A stretch of DNA of 64,000 nt from Leishmania infantum JPCM5 (GCF_000002875.2 NC_009415.2:1002001-1066000), one strand, 5' to 3'; counted from the stretch's first letter, positions 1 to 10,438 are shown. The notes: a model not told the origin generated them from the letters alone. A program made the numbers and translations.

Positions 1-444
1 GACACAGATGGACGTGCGCACGCACGCCACCAGCCAAAAGAACAGAGAAACCGGTATATACATATACATGCACAAACGCGCATAGGGCAGGCAGACGTGA
101 GGGAGGAAGCGAGCCAGACGAGGTGGCACACGATAGAAGGAGGGGCCGCCGGGGGTGCGCCGGCATGAAGGCGGAAACAACAATAATACACATCCATAGG
201 AGATGAAGGGCAACGCATAGATGATGAGTCATCACCCCGCAGCACCACCCCTACCATCTATGCGCACACACCCGTATTTGGATTGGATAATGGGAAGGGC
301 AGCAGTAGTCACAAGGCGAAGCGGGGAAGAACAGCAAACGCGCAACACCAAAGGCGTTTCCGAATCACCAGTCGCTCACTGCACAACACACAAGAAGATG
401 GGGCACTCCCCCGCCTGTTTGCGGGCATCTCTTACTACACCCTT
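1..444. other. Intergenic, no gene seen
   Basis: No convincing coding frame is visible. Short open frames exist on both strands but lack a plausible protein composition. The tract lies downstream of the 3' end of the leftmost decayed coding frame and is probably untranslated or spacer sequence. Confidence 0.5.
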
Positions 445-1371
445 CTATGGGCGCATGCGCGCCGCTGGGGCTGTGGTCGAATCGCCTCCCGGGCCTTGCA
501 CGCGGGCAAAGAGGTCGCTTGCGTGGGCGCTGCACGACAACGCCTCCGTGGTCCGGTAGCAGCCTCCCTTTTGACGCGCACATGCCACAACCAACGGCAC
601 GCGATGCACGACCTCAGAGGACGAGGGCGCCGAATGCGCATCCCGACAAACTCGACCACCGCGGTTGCTGGCCTCGCTCATCTGCCGAGCAGCCGACGAC
701 GTCAGCTTCGTTAGCAGCATCTTTTCATAGAAGTGAGCCATGGAGTGCGGCGGAGTCGGTGAGGTTACCACATTACGCGGCGGCCATGTGATCGCAGTCA
801 TCCGGCGACAAGAGCACCGGCTGCACTGGCCGCCGCGGTAAGAGAGTGGGTATTCCCGTCTCCATCGAGGGTGAACGTTTGAGCAGAGTGGCAGTCGTGA
901 TCCTCCAATAACATGTTGTGCCGCTGCGGGCTAGTCCCGCCTGCCGTCTGGTGAGCAAGGAGGCCCAGACAGGCCGCCGAAAGATGATATCTGCTTGAGT
1001 GTCGACCCTTCCGTGGCATCGACCGTGAAGTTAGAGGACTCGGTGGTGGGCGTCGCCGCGTTTGTGGCTGATGTCGACGCGCTCCGCTCGGCGAAGGTGC
1101 TCTGAACCGTGGGTGTCGTGATATCAACAGTTCTCCACAGTCTACGGGGTCGGACCATTGCATGCGTTCGCTGGTTGACCGCGGATGGGAAGACGAGTCC
1201 TCGCCTTTCTTCGCTTTCCGGGATTCGTTACGGAGCTCTCGACATGCGCTGGAAGCGGGGGGAGAGTGTCACCCTCGCTTCCGCAGCCGCGGCGACATCA
1301 TCACCTCCACTGACATTGCGCTCAACTTTCACAGTAGAGCGACCACGGCTGCGCACACACTTGCCACTTGG
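445..1371 (-). pseudogene. Degenerate in-frame continuation of the 391-aa gene
   Basis: Reading on in the same frame past the TAG stop of the upstream gene (1372-1374), only two more stops occur before the frame finally closes at 445-447: TAA at 1228-1230 and TAG at 931-933. The pieces have protein-like composition, for example a Ser/Thr-rich stretch around 960-1090 and a stretch with the words MAHFYEKMLL and SAARQMSEAS around 660-745. Between about 800 and 920 a different minus frame looks more coding-like, so compensating frameshifts are possible. I infer that the ancestral protein was near 700 residues and its C-terminal part has decayed. A GC-rich 3'UTR with few stops by chance is the alternative. 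Confidence 0.4.
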
Positions 1372-2547
1372 CTACTGATCGGCCTTTCCGCGTCTCTCGT
1401 CGCCCAAAAGGAGGATACCCGAAAACATGTCGTTTATCGACGGCTCACTAAACAAGGACGGCACGGCTGATGGAGTCTCATCAAAGGGCGCTGAACCACT
1501 GGGACGTCGACTGTTGCTCCGACTGGCGTCTCCTCGATCACGGGCGCTGTCGCTTCTTCGGTAAGAGTCGGCGGAAATCGGCAGGCGGACTTCCTGCGTA
1601 GTTCTCCGGACCATCTTCACGCCAGACTTCGTCCTCACAGCCGTTTCCTCCTCTTCTCTATGTAGGATGTAGGAGAAACTGTCGTCGTTTGGCAACACGT
1701 CGACGGCGACACCCGTCCCCGGCTGCGCCTCCCTTCCTCGAGAAGATTTCCTTCTCGCCGCGCTGAAAATCGGTGAGGCCGTCGCAGACGAAAAAAACGA
1801 TTTGTAGAGCGGGAGTTGGCTCACCCTGATCTGGTCTTCTATCGGCGAGCGCGGCGTTATCTCTTTGGTACAGCTTGCTATGCTGCTGCTGCGGCTACTC
1901 CGCCCACTCTTCGCTGCCTTCGACATGCGCCGCTCCCGCCTCTTAGTGAGGTGGCGGATTACCGACGGGTTGCCGAGAGAGACAGGGGAGGCATCGTTGT
2001 GTGCGCGGCGCTGCACGGCAAGCGAGCTGGAGGAGCTGCAGGAGCTGCGCCGACTCGTTGGGTCGGTGACGATGCTCGCCAAAAAGGACGCGTGGCTCTC
2101 GTTCCCAACGAGTGGCACGTGCGGAAAGCTTGCGGAGGGAGGTGACACCATGCCCAGTTGAAAGTCCCTCTGGTTTGTCGGCACGCAGTGCACTGATGGC
2201 CTTGCGCCCCGATTATGCAGATAGCAAGCGGAGGCAGCTGCTACAGAGTCTTCGGTCGATGATGCCAGACTTGCCGTGCGTGAGTAGTGGGAATTGTGCG
2301 TGAAGGCATGCGGGGTCGCTAGCGGCGAGACGTCAGGCATGGGTTGTGCCTGAAAAAAGGGTAGGCCGATTCCTACCGCATCTTCCGAGTTTCCAACATG
2401 GAGTTGTTGAAGGATCCCGGACGTCTGTGAAGGGGACACCGACCTTGCCCTTGTCAGTATCGGTGTTGCTTCGCACAGCTCAGTGGGTGAAAGCTGCTGG
2501 ACGTGAACCGTCTGTTGGCGCCGGTGCTGCTTGGGGCTGCGGCTCAT
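1372..2547 (-). CDS. Hypothetical Ser/Arg-rich protein, 391 aa, possibly truncated
   Basis: I do not recognise the family. The start is the ATG at 2545-2547. The frame is open further upstream, but that part reads as pyrimidine-tract translation (HTHTHT, Phe-rich) and holds the likely splice acceptor. The protein is rich in Ser, Arg and Pro, with many SP and RS-type sites such as SRSPKQHRR at the N-terminus, a basic cluster KRRERRMSKAAKSGRSSRSSS in the middle (nuclear-localisation-like), and a more ordered acidic/aromatic patch (NDDSFSYILHREEEE). No membrane segment is seen. It ends with GDERRGKADQ at TAG, but the same frame remains largely open for about 300 more codons, so this may be the surviving 5' part of a longer gene. 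It could be a functional shortened protein or a young pseudogene. Confidence 0.72.
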   Translation of the reverse strand: MSRSPKQHRRQQTVHVQQLSPTELCEATPILTRARSVSPSQTSGILQQLHVGNSEDAVGIGLPFFQAQPMPDVSPLATPHAFTHNSHYSRTASLASSTEDSVAAASACYLHNRGARPSVHCVPTNQRDFQLGMVSPPSASFPHVPLVGNESHASFLASIVTDPTSRRSSCSSSSSLAVQRRAHNDASPVSLGNPSVIRHLTKRRERRMSKAAKSGRSSRSSSIASCTKEITPRSPIEDQIRVSQLPLYKSFFSSATASPIFSAARRKSSRGREAQPGTGVAVDVLPNDDSFSYILHREEEETAVRTKSGVKMVRRTTQEVRLPISADSYRRSDSARDRGDASRSNSRRPSGSAPFDETPSAVPSLFSEPSINDMFSGILLLGDERRGKADQ

Positions 2548-4555
2548 TGTATTGGCTCTGACCCTTTTGCGCCAGGAGAGGGAGAAGAAGATCCAGAAAG
2601 AAAATGAAGTGACCGCGGGCCGCCGTGCAGAGAGGATGGGAGGTGTGTGTGTGTGTGTGTATGTGCGCAGCAAGGTCGTGAGAGGGGGGGGGGAACGAGG
2701 AAGCCACGCGCCCAAACAACACGTTGCCGACAGCGCGAGGGGATATCAAGCGAAAACAAACAAACAACAAAAAAGAAACGACAACGGCGGCAAACGCAAA
2801 AAAAAACACGAGGGGAGAGGATGGGGAGAATGTCACCGCGCTGATGGGTGCGTATGCTTGCGTGTGGAGGCGCGCGCGTTTATAGGCTTGTTTGCCGAGC
2901 AGCACCAACAACACGTACACACAGACACACTCCCACACAGAGGGCGAGAATAGAGACAGAGCTGGGCTGGCAAGCACGTGAGGCGGGAGAGGCTGAGTCC
3001 ATGCACCGAAGCACCAAAGAAAAAGGAAAAGAGAAGCCGATGAGGCAGGGAACCAGTAGGGTGAGATAATCACGAGCCGGAAATGAGCCAATGACGTGGT
3101 ACTCACCAATAGCCGTAAGAGTCCCGTTTTTGTTTTTCTTTCGTCGTTATTCACCCAGCGGACACGCACTGCCGCAGAGACACAGAGGACGGGAAAGAAA
3201 AAAAGGTCGGCTTGACAATGCAAATGCGTGATGGGAAGAGTAAACCGCGAAACGAAAATGCACAGGAATGCAACAGGCGAAAATCAAAACAACAACAACA
3301 GGAAAGCGGGGGCTGCCTCGATCCACGCGGAAAGAGGGGCGCCTTCTCCAGACACACGCACACAGAGCACCCACTAGAAAATGGAGCTCGTTGCTCTCTT
3401 GCGTATCGGCCGACTTGCTCTGCAGCGCCGAGTACCTCGACGATGACAAGAGCAGTGAGAACAACAATACAACAACAAGCAAAAACGTGAGAGGAGATCA
3501 CAATACATACACAAAAAAGGAACGAGAAATCGCAGACGCCTGGTGGTTGGTGGAGGCACGCCCACAGAAAAGAGAGGGGGGAGGTGTGGTTGTGTGTGTG
3601 TGTGGGGGGGGGTGACGTCTCTGTTTCGAACTCGTCCGCCGCCCACACACGTGCGCCTCGCACTCGGAAACCAACGCCGACAAAAAAACTAAACAGCAGA
3701 TAAGAACGGAGCAGAAAAATAAAAGACCCGCCGCTGCGCGCAAGGAAAACGGAGTGAGAGCAAAGCCGTCCGCTCTTCTGTTGCTTTTATCCACGCACGC
3801 ACGGCCGCACAGGTGGGGTGCGCGTGGGCGGATAGTAGGTGGCGTCGGTGTCGTGGGGCGCCACCGCCTGGGTCAGGTGCCTCCACGAACTAGAGAGGCA
3901 CAGGCGTGGGGGCTGAAAAGTATGGACGTGCCTGTTGTGTGCGTGAGGAAGATGGAAAAGTAGAAGTGAGATGACCGCAGCCCAACTTCCAGAACCTGCA
4001 AAGGCGGAAGGTGTGAGAGAATGAAGAGGGTTCGCTGCGAGTTGAGTACGGTGTGCGACGCCTATCTCAACTTCAAGAATTTGCGAGACACAGTAGACTG
4101 GCGAAAGCAAACGCCAAGTAACGAGAACGGCAGAGACGAGAGCGTGATGGGGCGATCTGAATGCACGTTCGGAATTTCGGGCACAACGCTATGCAGGCGT
4201 GAAAGGGGACGTGCCGGCGACTCCGAGGAGTCAGAAAGAAGGATAGGGCAGGGGAGCAGAGATGCCAGAAAGGGGCAGGGGAGGGGGGGGGCAGAATAGA
4301 AAGAACAATGAAGCGATTCAACAGCCTTGTAGAGTTGTGTGCCGCTCTCTGAAGAGAGGAAGCGCCGATGATGATGATACCACTTCTGTTTCTGCTGGAG
4401 GCTTCCCCTCTGACCTGGTGATACACGAGGGAGAGATAGAGAGACAGGGGAGAGGTGAATTCGCCCTTTTCATCTTGTGTGCCGCGGCAGTGCCATGCAG
4501 ACTCGCATCTGTCGTGCCTCGTGAAAAGAGGGCTCTTCGTTCTGTTTTTTTTTTT
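2548..4555. other. Long intergenic tract with polypyrimidine runs
   Basis: The + strand is strongly A/G-rich with runs of A, GT/GTGT tracts near 2645 and 3590, and oligo-G near 3605 and 4280. On the minus strand these are the pyrimidine tracts expected before spliced-leader acceptors. Open frames here translate to Phe/Ser/Cys/Leu-rich, HTHT-type sequence and are not believable genes. Confidence 0.55.
2564..2600 (-). promoter_or_regulatory. Probable trans-splice acceptor of the 391-aa gene
   Basis: Just upstream of the ATG the transcribed strand has a pyrimidine tract (CTTCTTCTCCCTCTCC, near 2575-2595). The first AG after it falls at 2565-2564, which would give a 5'UTR of about 16 nt plus spliced leader. 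Two more AGs follow within 10 nt. Confidence 0.4.
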
Positions 4556-5222
4556 CTACACAGACGCGACTGCTGCCAGTACAACCGCACTCAATAGACA
4601 ACGAATGCCGTGACTGCACGGACACGGAGCAGTATGGCCCCCCTTTTCCAGCTCTGAACTTTCGAGGAGTGCATGGGCCGCCTCCCGCCATTCTCGACGG
4701 CCTATTGGATCGTAGGCTACGGGAACACGAACACTACGTGGAGACGTCTCCCTCCGCTGACCTACGGCTGTCACGTGCCGCCGCTGGATCAATGAATTAG
4801 TGTGCGCCGGAGACGTTCTTGGTGCCGCGGCTACGCGCAACTGTCTCCAGTAGGTAAAAGGTTGCCTTGGGCTTCTGCCTCAGCAACACGCTACGCATGC
4901 GGCACTCCGAAGATGGTCTACTTCTGGAGGCCGAGATCGGCTCAGGAGCGCGTTCATCGTACTGAGGGCACTTGCCGAACAGCTTCGACAGCTCCGCCGC
5001 GCGTTCGGCAATAGTGGCTTTTCGATTGCTGTGCAGCCTGTGTAGCTCGCACGTGCCCCATTCGGGGCTCGGCAGCGCCGGAAAGTCTATCCTTGAGCGA
5101 CAGGTGGTGTGCTGCTCGAGTAGTCTGCTGTGATGGGCGCTGGGTTTAGGTCGTTGTGCCTGTGCATTTTCTCGAATTCGGCACCGGAAACGAGAGCGAA
5201 GGCGTGCGCGGGTGCTCTTTCC
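4556..5222 (-). pseudogene. Coding-like remnant, no ATG, frameshifted
   Basis: From 5222 down to a TAA at 4797-4799 one minus frame is open for 141 codons with globular-protein composition, for example ATIAERAAELSKLFGKCPQY and KATFYLLETVARSRGTKN. It has no ATG at its beginning; a TGA precedes it at 5223-5225. Around the TAA the coding-like signal moves to another minus frame (words VRVPVAYDPIGRREW and AAHALLESSELEKG) that runs to 4556. Synonymous positions are GC-rich, as in the intact genes. I read this as a decayed gene with at least one frameshift, in the same orientation as its neighbours. The family is not recognised. A chance open frame in GC-rich DNA cannot be excluded. Confidence 0.4.
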
Positions 5223-5225
5223 TCA

Positions 5226-6899
5226 AGGGACGTACAAGCATAGCCGAAACGTGAGGAGCGCGTGCTGGGGAGGGGAAGGAGGGGACTTCAAAGATGGAAG
5301 CCGTAAAAGTGCACGAGACCTGTGGCGGCACGCAGGCCAAAGGCCCCGCTCGAGCACAGAGCTGCGAGGAGTGGGGCACGGCGTTCTCAGCGCTTGGATG
5401 GCTCGCTAGGCAGAGACGATGATGCGCTTAGCCCATGCTTGTCTCTCTGTATTCGTTAGGGGCCGCGAGGGCAAACAGCAATCGCATGACGCGAACAGTG
5501 GCTGCCTTGTATGTGCGCCATTTGACCTATAGGGAATGGATGAAAAAGCGCGCAGCAACACAATCAAGTCCGCCCACATTCGGAAGTCGTAAAGCGGTAC
5601 ACGCACACCCACCCACGCAAAAGGTGAAAAGGGGGAGGGGCGTTCGCGCGCACTGGGACGCATGGAGACAGAGAGCCGGAAAAAAAAAGAACCAAAACAA
5701 AAACATAGAAATGGGTGCGTGATGGTAGAGCAGCATCAACAACACAGGCGCATAATGTGAAGCGCACAGCAGGCGAATGATAGCGAGCTGAAAAAGGGTG
5801 CTGGGTGCACCAAAATCAGCGCAGGAGCGCGCGAGAACCCAGGCATGCCCCCACCGTCACACACGAAAAGCGGTTACACTCGGCGAGAGGAAAAGGGAAA
5901 CGAAAGAGGGCGGAGGGAGGGGACGACGGAAAAGAAAAATGCATACGCGATGAAAGAGAGCATGGTGACGTCATCGGCCAACACCCCGCACTAGTCCGTC
6001 GCGCTTCCCGTCCACGTGAAACCACTCCTCTCCCTCACCAGAAGGTGGTGATGGTGGGGGGAGAGAGCTCTGAAGTCATCGAGGTGGTCGTCAAGGAGGA
6101 GGGGGCACTGGCGCAAGCACCCACGCGCAGACTTTGAAGCACTTCCTGCTACTAGCACGCATCCAGGTGTATGGAGGCCAACGGAGATGACTGAGTATGC
6201 ATCCAAGCAAGCAACAAAAAAGAGAAGAGGGGGTTGGGAGTACATGACGGAGGAGGCAAAGAGCGTAATGCACTGCATCGGAGAGCGGGCCTCGCACGAG
6301 GCGACGCCAGCGAGGGGATACGGAAGTCACGGGAGCCACCACAGCCACAATGAAGAACGCAGAACAGAAAGCGAAGGATACCACGCGAACGCTCAATCGA
6401 GCGAGCCGTGCATGACGCGGGAACAAATAAAAGAGACACACCACCCATGATGAGGCAATGAAAAAAATATCAATGCGCAGCGACGAGAAGAGAGGCGGAG
6501 GTGGGTGGGTGGGTGGGGCGAAAGGCGCAACCGATTCACAGAAAAGAGACACAGCACGGCGTGGAACGCAGCAGCACCACGACGGTCGGAAGAGTGTCCT
6601 TCAAATGCGCCATTCCAGTGTGAGAGGTGACTGAGCCGTGGGCAGCCAGAAAGTGCTGCTGGTCTTCCGTGCGCTGACGCTCGAAGGTGCCTGTGATGCA
6701 GATAAATGGCGGAGAGGATGCTTGAGGAAGGGAGGGAGCACGCCGCACAGCGGAAAGCAGAAGAAAACAAAACAAAAAGGGACGGCCACAGCCACAGAGC
6801 TGCAGCCTCACGGTTGCCAGCCAAAGGGGATGAAGGCGCGCAGGAAGGAATAGGGACAAAACGCTGGAAGCGTGTGCTGCACAGGCGAAGGGTCGGTTG
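5226..6899. other. Intergenic, no supported gene
   Basis: Mixed sequence follows the remnant, then A/G-rich + strand from about 5600 to 6550. A short minus-strand stretch near 6540-6720 has some protein-like composition (TGTFERQRTEDQQHFLAAHG), but no start or supporting context is visible. I see no RNA gene. Confidence 0.45.
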
Positions 6900-7263
6900 C
6901 CGATGTGCCGCGCCGCGGCGCGCATGACTCGGTTCTGGCCTCGCAAGCGTATTAGGTGACCTGCGGCCCTCAAATGGGGTGGATATACCAATGCTCCGAA
7001 ACCCTTTCGAGCTTCCGACCTTGCCGCTCGCCATGACAGCCGCACCACCAATGAAACGGCGCCCCGTGATGGGGGCAAAGGATGGCAGCATCGGGCTTCG
7101 CGGGCATGTTGGTAGACCGTAGGAGTCCGTGACAGATGGCTCGATGCCTGTCATGAAGTACGAGTTGAGTTGCTTGCCATCTACCAGGTTCCAGTAGCCA
7201 CAGCCGTGCTACCGCCCACGCGTCGTAATTGAGCGGACGTTGCTGCCGCGCACGTTTTCACCT
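6900..7263 (-). pseudogene. Out-of-frame 3' continuation of the 1019-aa gene
   Basis: If one base is removed from the CCCC run at 7282-7285, the frame of the upstream gene bypasses its TGA and reads EGVNEGENVRGSNVRS, then a TAG at 7209-7211, then a strongly protein-like stretch beginning GYWNLVDGKQLNSYFMTGIE and including FAPITGRRFIGGAAV. Codon third positions remain GC-rich to roughly 6900. This suggests that the ancestral protein was about 100-130 residues longer and that the end was lost by a homopolymer indel plus a nonsense change. An assembly error in the C run could explain the frameshift but not the TAG. Confidence 0.45.
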
Positions 7264-10200
7264 TCATTGACGCCTTCGCCACCCCACATTTTCGGACTTG
7301 GCATGTCTGCGATGCGTCGATGTGCCTAGCCGCGGCGACGTGGCGCTGCTTGTGGGCGTAGGTGCTCCGCTGCCGTGAAAGGGCCGCGAGGACGGCTCAC
7401 TTTGCAGCTCGCCGGGAACCTGTGCGAGCTCCGACTCCCCGCGAAGGCGGAGCACCTTATCCACCTCATCCACAACAATGCCGCCGGTCCGGCGACCAAT
7501 TTTCAGAGAGGTGCTCTGCAAGTCCTGTACGGCACTTGCGTGAGCATCTCTTGATGCCGCAGCGGTCAGCGACGCCAAGCGCGCGAGTTGCAAACCACCT
7601 GGTATGGTCATATTTGCCGCCGCGACGGCTGGTGCCTCGGGTGAAGTAGAGAATGTCGCTGACTGCAACGACGACATGTGTGGCACCGTCGGCGTCGATG
7701 CCGGGGATTGATTTAGCACCATGGCTCCAACTACGCCACTTTCCACAGCCGGTGTCAAGCTCGACGATGGGCGGCTGTCTCGCACCTCTGACTGCCGAGA
7801 AACCGCCACATCCGTGCGGATGACTTCGTCGCTCCACAAGGCATCCGTAAGGTGCCACTGCGGCATGTCATCTTCGTCCTCGTCGTACGCTGCCAAGTCC
7901 GCCAGCGTGGTCGTGTAGTGCGTCTCAGGAGCCGTCCAGTTAGCTTGCCGCTTTCCGTCCGGCAGTTCACGTGTGCGGGGGCCACGTAGACGCGGGCGCT
8001 TCGGATCAAAGAGACGACGTTTGACAACGATGCTCGACGGTGGCTTCGGAAGCGGCCACGGCGCCTTCGAGGTCACGGGATTGTCATCGATCTCCTGTGT
8101 ACCCGTGCAGATGCGGACTCTGCTGTGAGGCCGCCTCCGCGGCTTTTGGGGTTCGCCACTGAGCACGGCCGCGTACATCGGCTGCACAGAATTGCTCATT
8201 CTCAAGGTTGGCGAGGGAGAGAGCACCCGTGACGTGGAGAGGCGCGGAGTTTCTCCAGGGACGACGGCGCCGAGAGCTTTTTCATTGCGAGCATTCTGCA
8301 GCGGTGAACGCGGTGCTCGCGTTGTTAGAGGGCGGGTTGGCGAGAAAGGGGTATTGAGATCGGCCAGATACGACGGCGTCGTGCTACCGGACGCGGATGA
8401 CTCGCTCGCCGCCTCCTCGTTAGACCGCTTCGCACCAGCGCCACCGTCGAGACTTAACTTTAGATGTCCGCTTTCCATCATCGCTGAAGTGTTCGTGCGG
8501 ACTTGCCTCAACGTGAGGAGCCTCTTGCTCAGCATGGGTGGCGCATGCAGCAGAGTGAGGGCAGGTGGCGTCGCCTTCGGTAGAGCTGCCGAATTCTTCG
8601 GAGGTTGCTTTTTCGTTCGCCGCGACGACAGTGCAGGGGACGGAGGCTCCACCAAATTTAGCAGCACCCGCTCCCCCGACTCGCCATGTCGGCTCACAAG
8701 GTCACCGTAGCCATCGCCGCCGCCGCCGAGGTCGTCCGTATCAAAGTGAGGCGAATCGAGCACCACCTCTGCGGCGTCTTCTAGGGAGCCTGTCACACAG
8801 CTGAGGTCGTACACAGGCTGGCGAGCAAGTGGCGAGCCATCCACCTCTTCCTTGCCTCTGTTGTTGTATACACTACCATCTGTGCTGCCCGCTTCGTGCA
8901 CGCCAGAAGAGGTGTGCACTTGAGACACCGGCTGCATGGAAGGCTGCACTGTGCGACGGAGGGAAAGATGGTGCCCTTCATGGAACACCATAGGAGACGG
9001 CTCAGAGGCAGCGCGTCGCTGCGGTATACGTGACAGCCCACTTGTACCGCTGCCGCTGCAATTCAAGTTGCTGCTTGCAGAGCGCATGTGAAGGCTTCTG
9101 GTGCTTGACTGCCGGTGTGGGGAAGGTGACATATCGCTGCGCTCCCCGCTGCTCCACACACCGCCAAACGTGCTGCGGTGAGAGCCCGACCTGTCTGGGC
9201 CGTCCTCTACCCCCAAGTTAGTCGTTGTCCAGCCACCTGCCTTCTCAGCCTTGCCCTCAGCACCGCGGGGAGGGTTGAACGAGCTCGGTGAGGCGAGTGC
9301 CTGCGATGATAGTTGGTTTTGGCGTCCTGGCGATCTCGCTGCACCGCCTCTGTCCTTGATCAGCGGGCTGTCGAAGAAAATCGTGAACTCAGCAGAGGGC
9401 GGCGACAACGTCACTGCCGAGGATGGTACTTTAATGCGTCCAGTTGCCACAGCACCCGAGGCTAACTGAGCGGTGCAGGTGGCGCTTGTGGATAATTTCT
9501 GCAATCCAGCTGTCGGCTCAGTGTTGCTCACAGTACGGTTGCTGCTGTCCTGCAACCTGCGTCGGTCGCTTCGATTTTTTGCGGCTGGAGTCGTGCCAAC
9601 GATGGGCAGGAGCGAGTCGGTCGCCTTTGGCAAAGACGCTCGTTTAGTTGCGTCCACCGAGTCCTGAATAGCGCCGAATCCCGGAAGTCGCCGAACCGAG
9701 TTCATGAAAACCCCACAGACTGCCGTGTCGATGTGGCTCTTGCCCAGTCCTCCGCCCTCTCCGGAGGGGCTAGCCACAGAGAGGTCAGGAAGCCTGCCGC
9801 TGCCGCTCGCGCTGCTACTGCTGCTGCTGCTGCTGCTGCTTGTGTAGTCGTCATACATGTTCGTGAGGGAGTTTTGTGAGTCAAAGAGGTCACCACATAC
9901 ATTCGGGACCAACGCTCTCACTGGGGAGCCGTTCATCTTATTCGTGGAACCCGCTACGCAGTCCAGCTTCTCCGAATCGATGCTTCCACCTCGCAAGCTG
10001 CCCGGGTACCTCTGCCGATTCGGCCCCAGACGTGTGTGTGGTTTGGTTCTGTCGGCAGGGACTTGTGGCGAGGCGAGCGGTGACGAAGGGTACGGGTGCG
10101 CCTGCGTGTTTCTCGGTGGCCCATCGATATCATGAATGAGAGGGATGCCATACTCGCTGTGCGACAGGAAGCTGCCATGGGCAGTCGGCATCTGGAAGTC

Positions 10201-10323
10201 ATCCATGCTGCTGGTTGGATTACCGCTGCGCGATGCCGACGGGTTGCCGCCGACGGAGCCGACCGCTGTGGTCAGAGGCGACGGTAGGCTGGCTGATTCA
10301 TCATACACGTAGCGGCAGTTCAT
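7264..10323 (-). CDS. Hypothetical Ser/Pro-rich protein, 1019 aa
   Basis: Family not recognised. The ATG at 10321-10323 (MNCRYVYDESASLP) is chosen because the frame upstream reads as leader-like Phe/Cys-rich sequence and contains a splice-acceptor context. The protein is low in complexity: Ser, Pro and Thr rich throughout, with many SP/TP sites. It has a poly-Ser run of about ten residues near residues 161-172, encoded by an AGC-type repeat. Basic RRxS-type sites recur (for example SLRRTVQPS), and a better-conserved-looking basic patch KRRLFDPKRPRLRGPRTREL lies in the last third. No transmembrane segment or enzyme motif is visible. It is probably a disordered regulatory or cytoskeletal protein, which is inference from composition only. 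The C-terminus may be truncated by a frameshift at the C4 run 7282-7285. Confidence 0.82.
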   Translation of the reverse strand: MNCRYVYDESASLPSPLTTAVGSVGGNPSASRSGNPTSSMDDFQMPTAHGSFLSHSEYGIPLIHDIDGPPRNTQAHPYPSSPLASPQVPADRTKPHTRLGPNRQRYPGSLRGGSIDSEKLDCVAGSTNKMNGSPVRALVPNVCGDLFDSQNSLTNMYDDYTSSSSSSSSSSASGSGRLPDLSVASPSGEGGGLGKSHIDTAVCGVFMNSVRRLPGFGAIQDSVDATKRASLPKATDSLLPIVGTTPAAKNRSDRRRLQDSSNRTVSNTEPTAGLQKLSTSATCTAQLASGAVATGRIKVPSSAVTLSPPSAEFTIFFDSPLIKDRGGAARSPGRQNQLSSQALASPSSFNPPRGAEGKAEKAGGWTTTNLGVEDGPDRSGSHRSTFGGVWSSGERSDMSPSPHRQSSTRSLHMRSASSNLNCSGSGTSGLSRIPQRRAASEPSPMVFHEGHHLSLRRTVQPSMQPVSQVHTSSGVHEAGSTDGSVYNNRGKEEVDGSPLARQPVYDLSCVTGSLEDAAEVVLDSPHFDTDDLGGGGDGYGDLVSRHGESGERVLLNLVEPPSPALSSRRTKKQPPKNSAALPKATPPALTLLHAPPMLSKRLLTLRQVRTNTSAMMESGHLKLSLDGGAGAKRSNEEAASESSASGSTTPSYLADLNTPFSPTRPLTTRAPRSPLQNARNEKALGAVVPGETPRLSTSRVLSPSPTLRMSNSVQPMYAAVLSGEPQKPRRRPHSRVRICTGTQEIDDNPVTSKAPWPLPKPPSSIVVKRRLFDPKRPRLRGPRTRELPDGKRQANWTAPETHYTTTLADLAAYDEDEDDMPQWHLTDALWSDEVIRTDVAVSRQSEVRDSRPSSSLTPAVESGVVGAMVLNQSPASTPTVPHMSSLQSATFSTSPEAPAVAAANMTIPGGLQLARLASLTAAASRDAHASAVQDLQSTSLKIGRRTGGIVVDEVDKVLRLRGESELAQVPGELQSEPSSRPFHGSGAPTPTSSATSPRLGTSTHRRHAKSENVGWRRRQ
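9806..9841 (-). repeat. Trinucleotide (AGC)n repeat coding poly-Ser
   Basis: On the + strand this reads as a near-perfect run of GCT units. In the minus-strand gene it encodes the poly-Ser tract near residues 161-172. Such a repeat is likely to vary in length between strains. Confidence 0.8.
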
Positions 10324-10358
10324 TTCCCCTCGCTCTCGGTGCTGTGGTTCTCCGCCAT
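10320..10358 (-). promoter_or_regulatory. Upstream open reading frame overlapping the main start
   Basis: A 12-codon frame (MAENHSTESEGK) starts at the ATG at 10356-10358 and stops at TGA 10320-10322. That TGA shares two bases with the ATG of the 1019-aa gene (an ATGA overlap). It lies downstream of the likely splice acceptor, so it would be in the mature 5'UTR. The geometry would permit termination-coupled reinitiation, but this is not shown. Confidence 0.5.
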
Positions 10359-10438
10359 GCGCGGGTGCAGCCAAGGCTCTGCAATGGGAGGCCAAGCGCA
10401 CAAGACACCGTCTTCCGCTCTCGCTCGCACTTCCGCTT

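Noticed and set aside
2480..3663. Several minus frames of 110-250 codons rich in Phe, Cys, Leu and HTHT
   Set aside because: These are translations of polypyrimidine and TG/CA tracts, not proteins.
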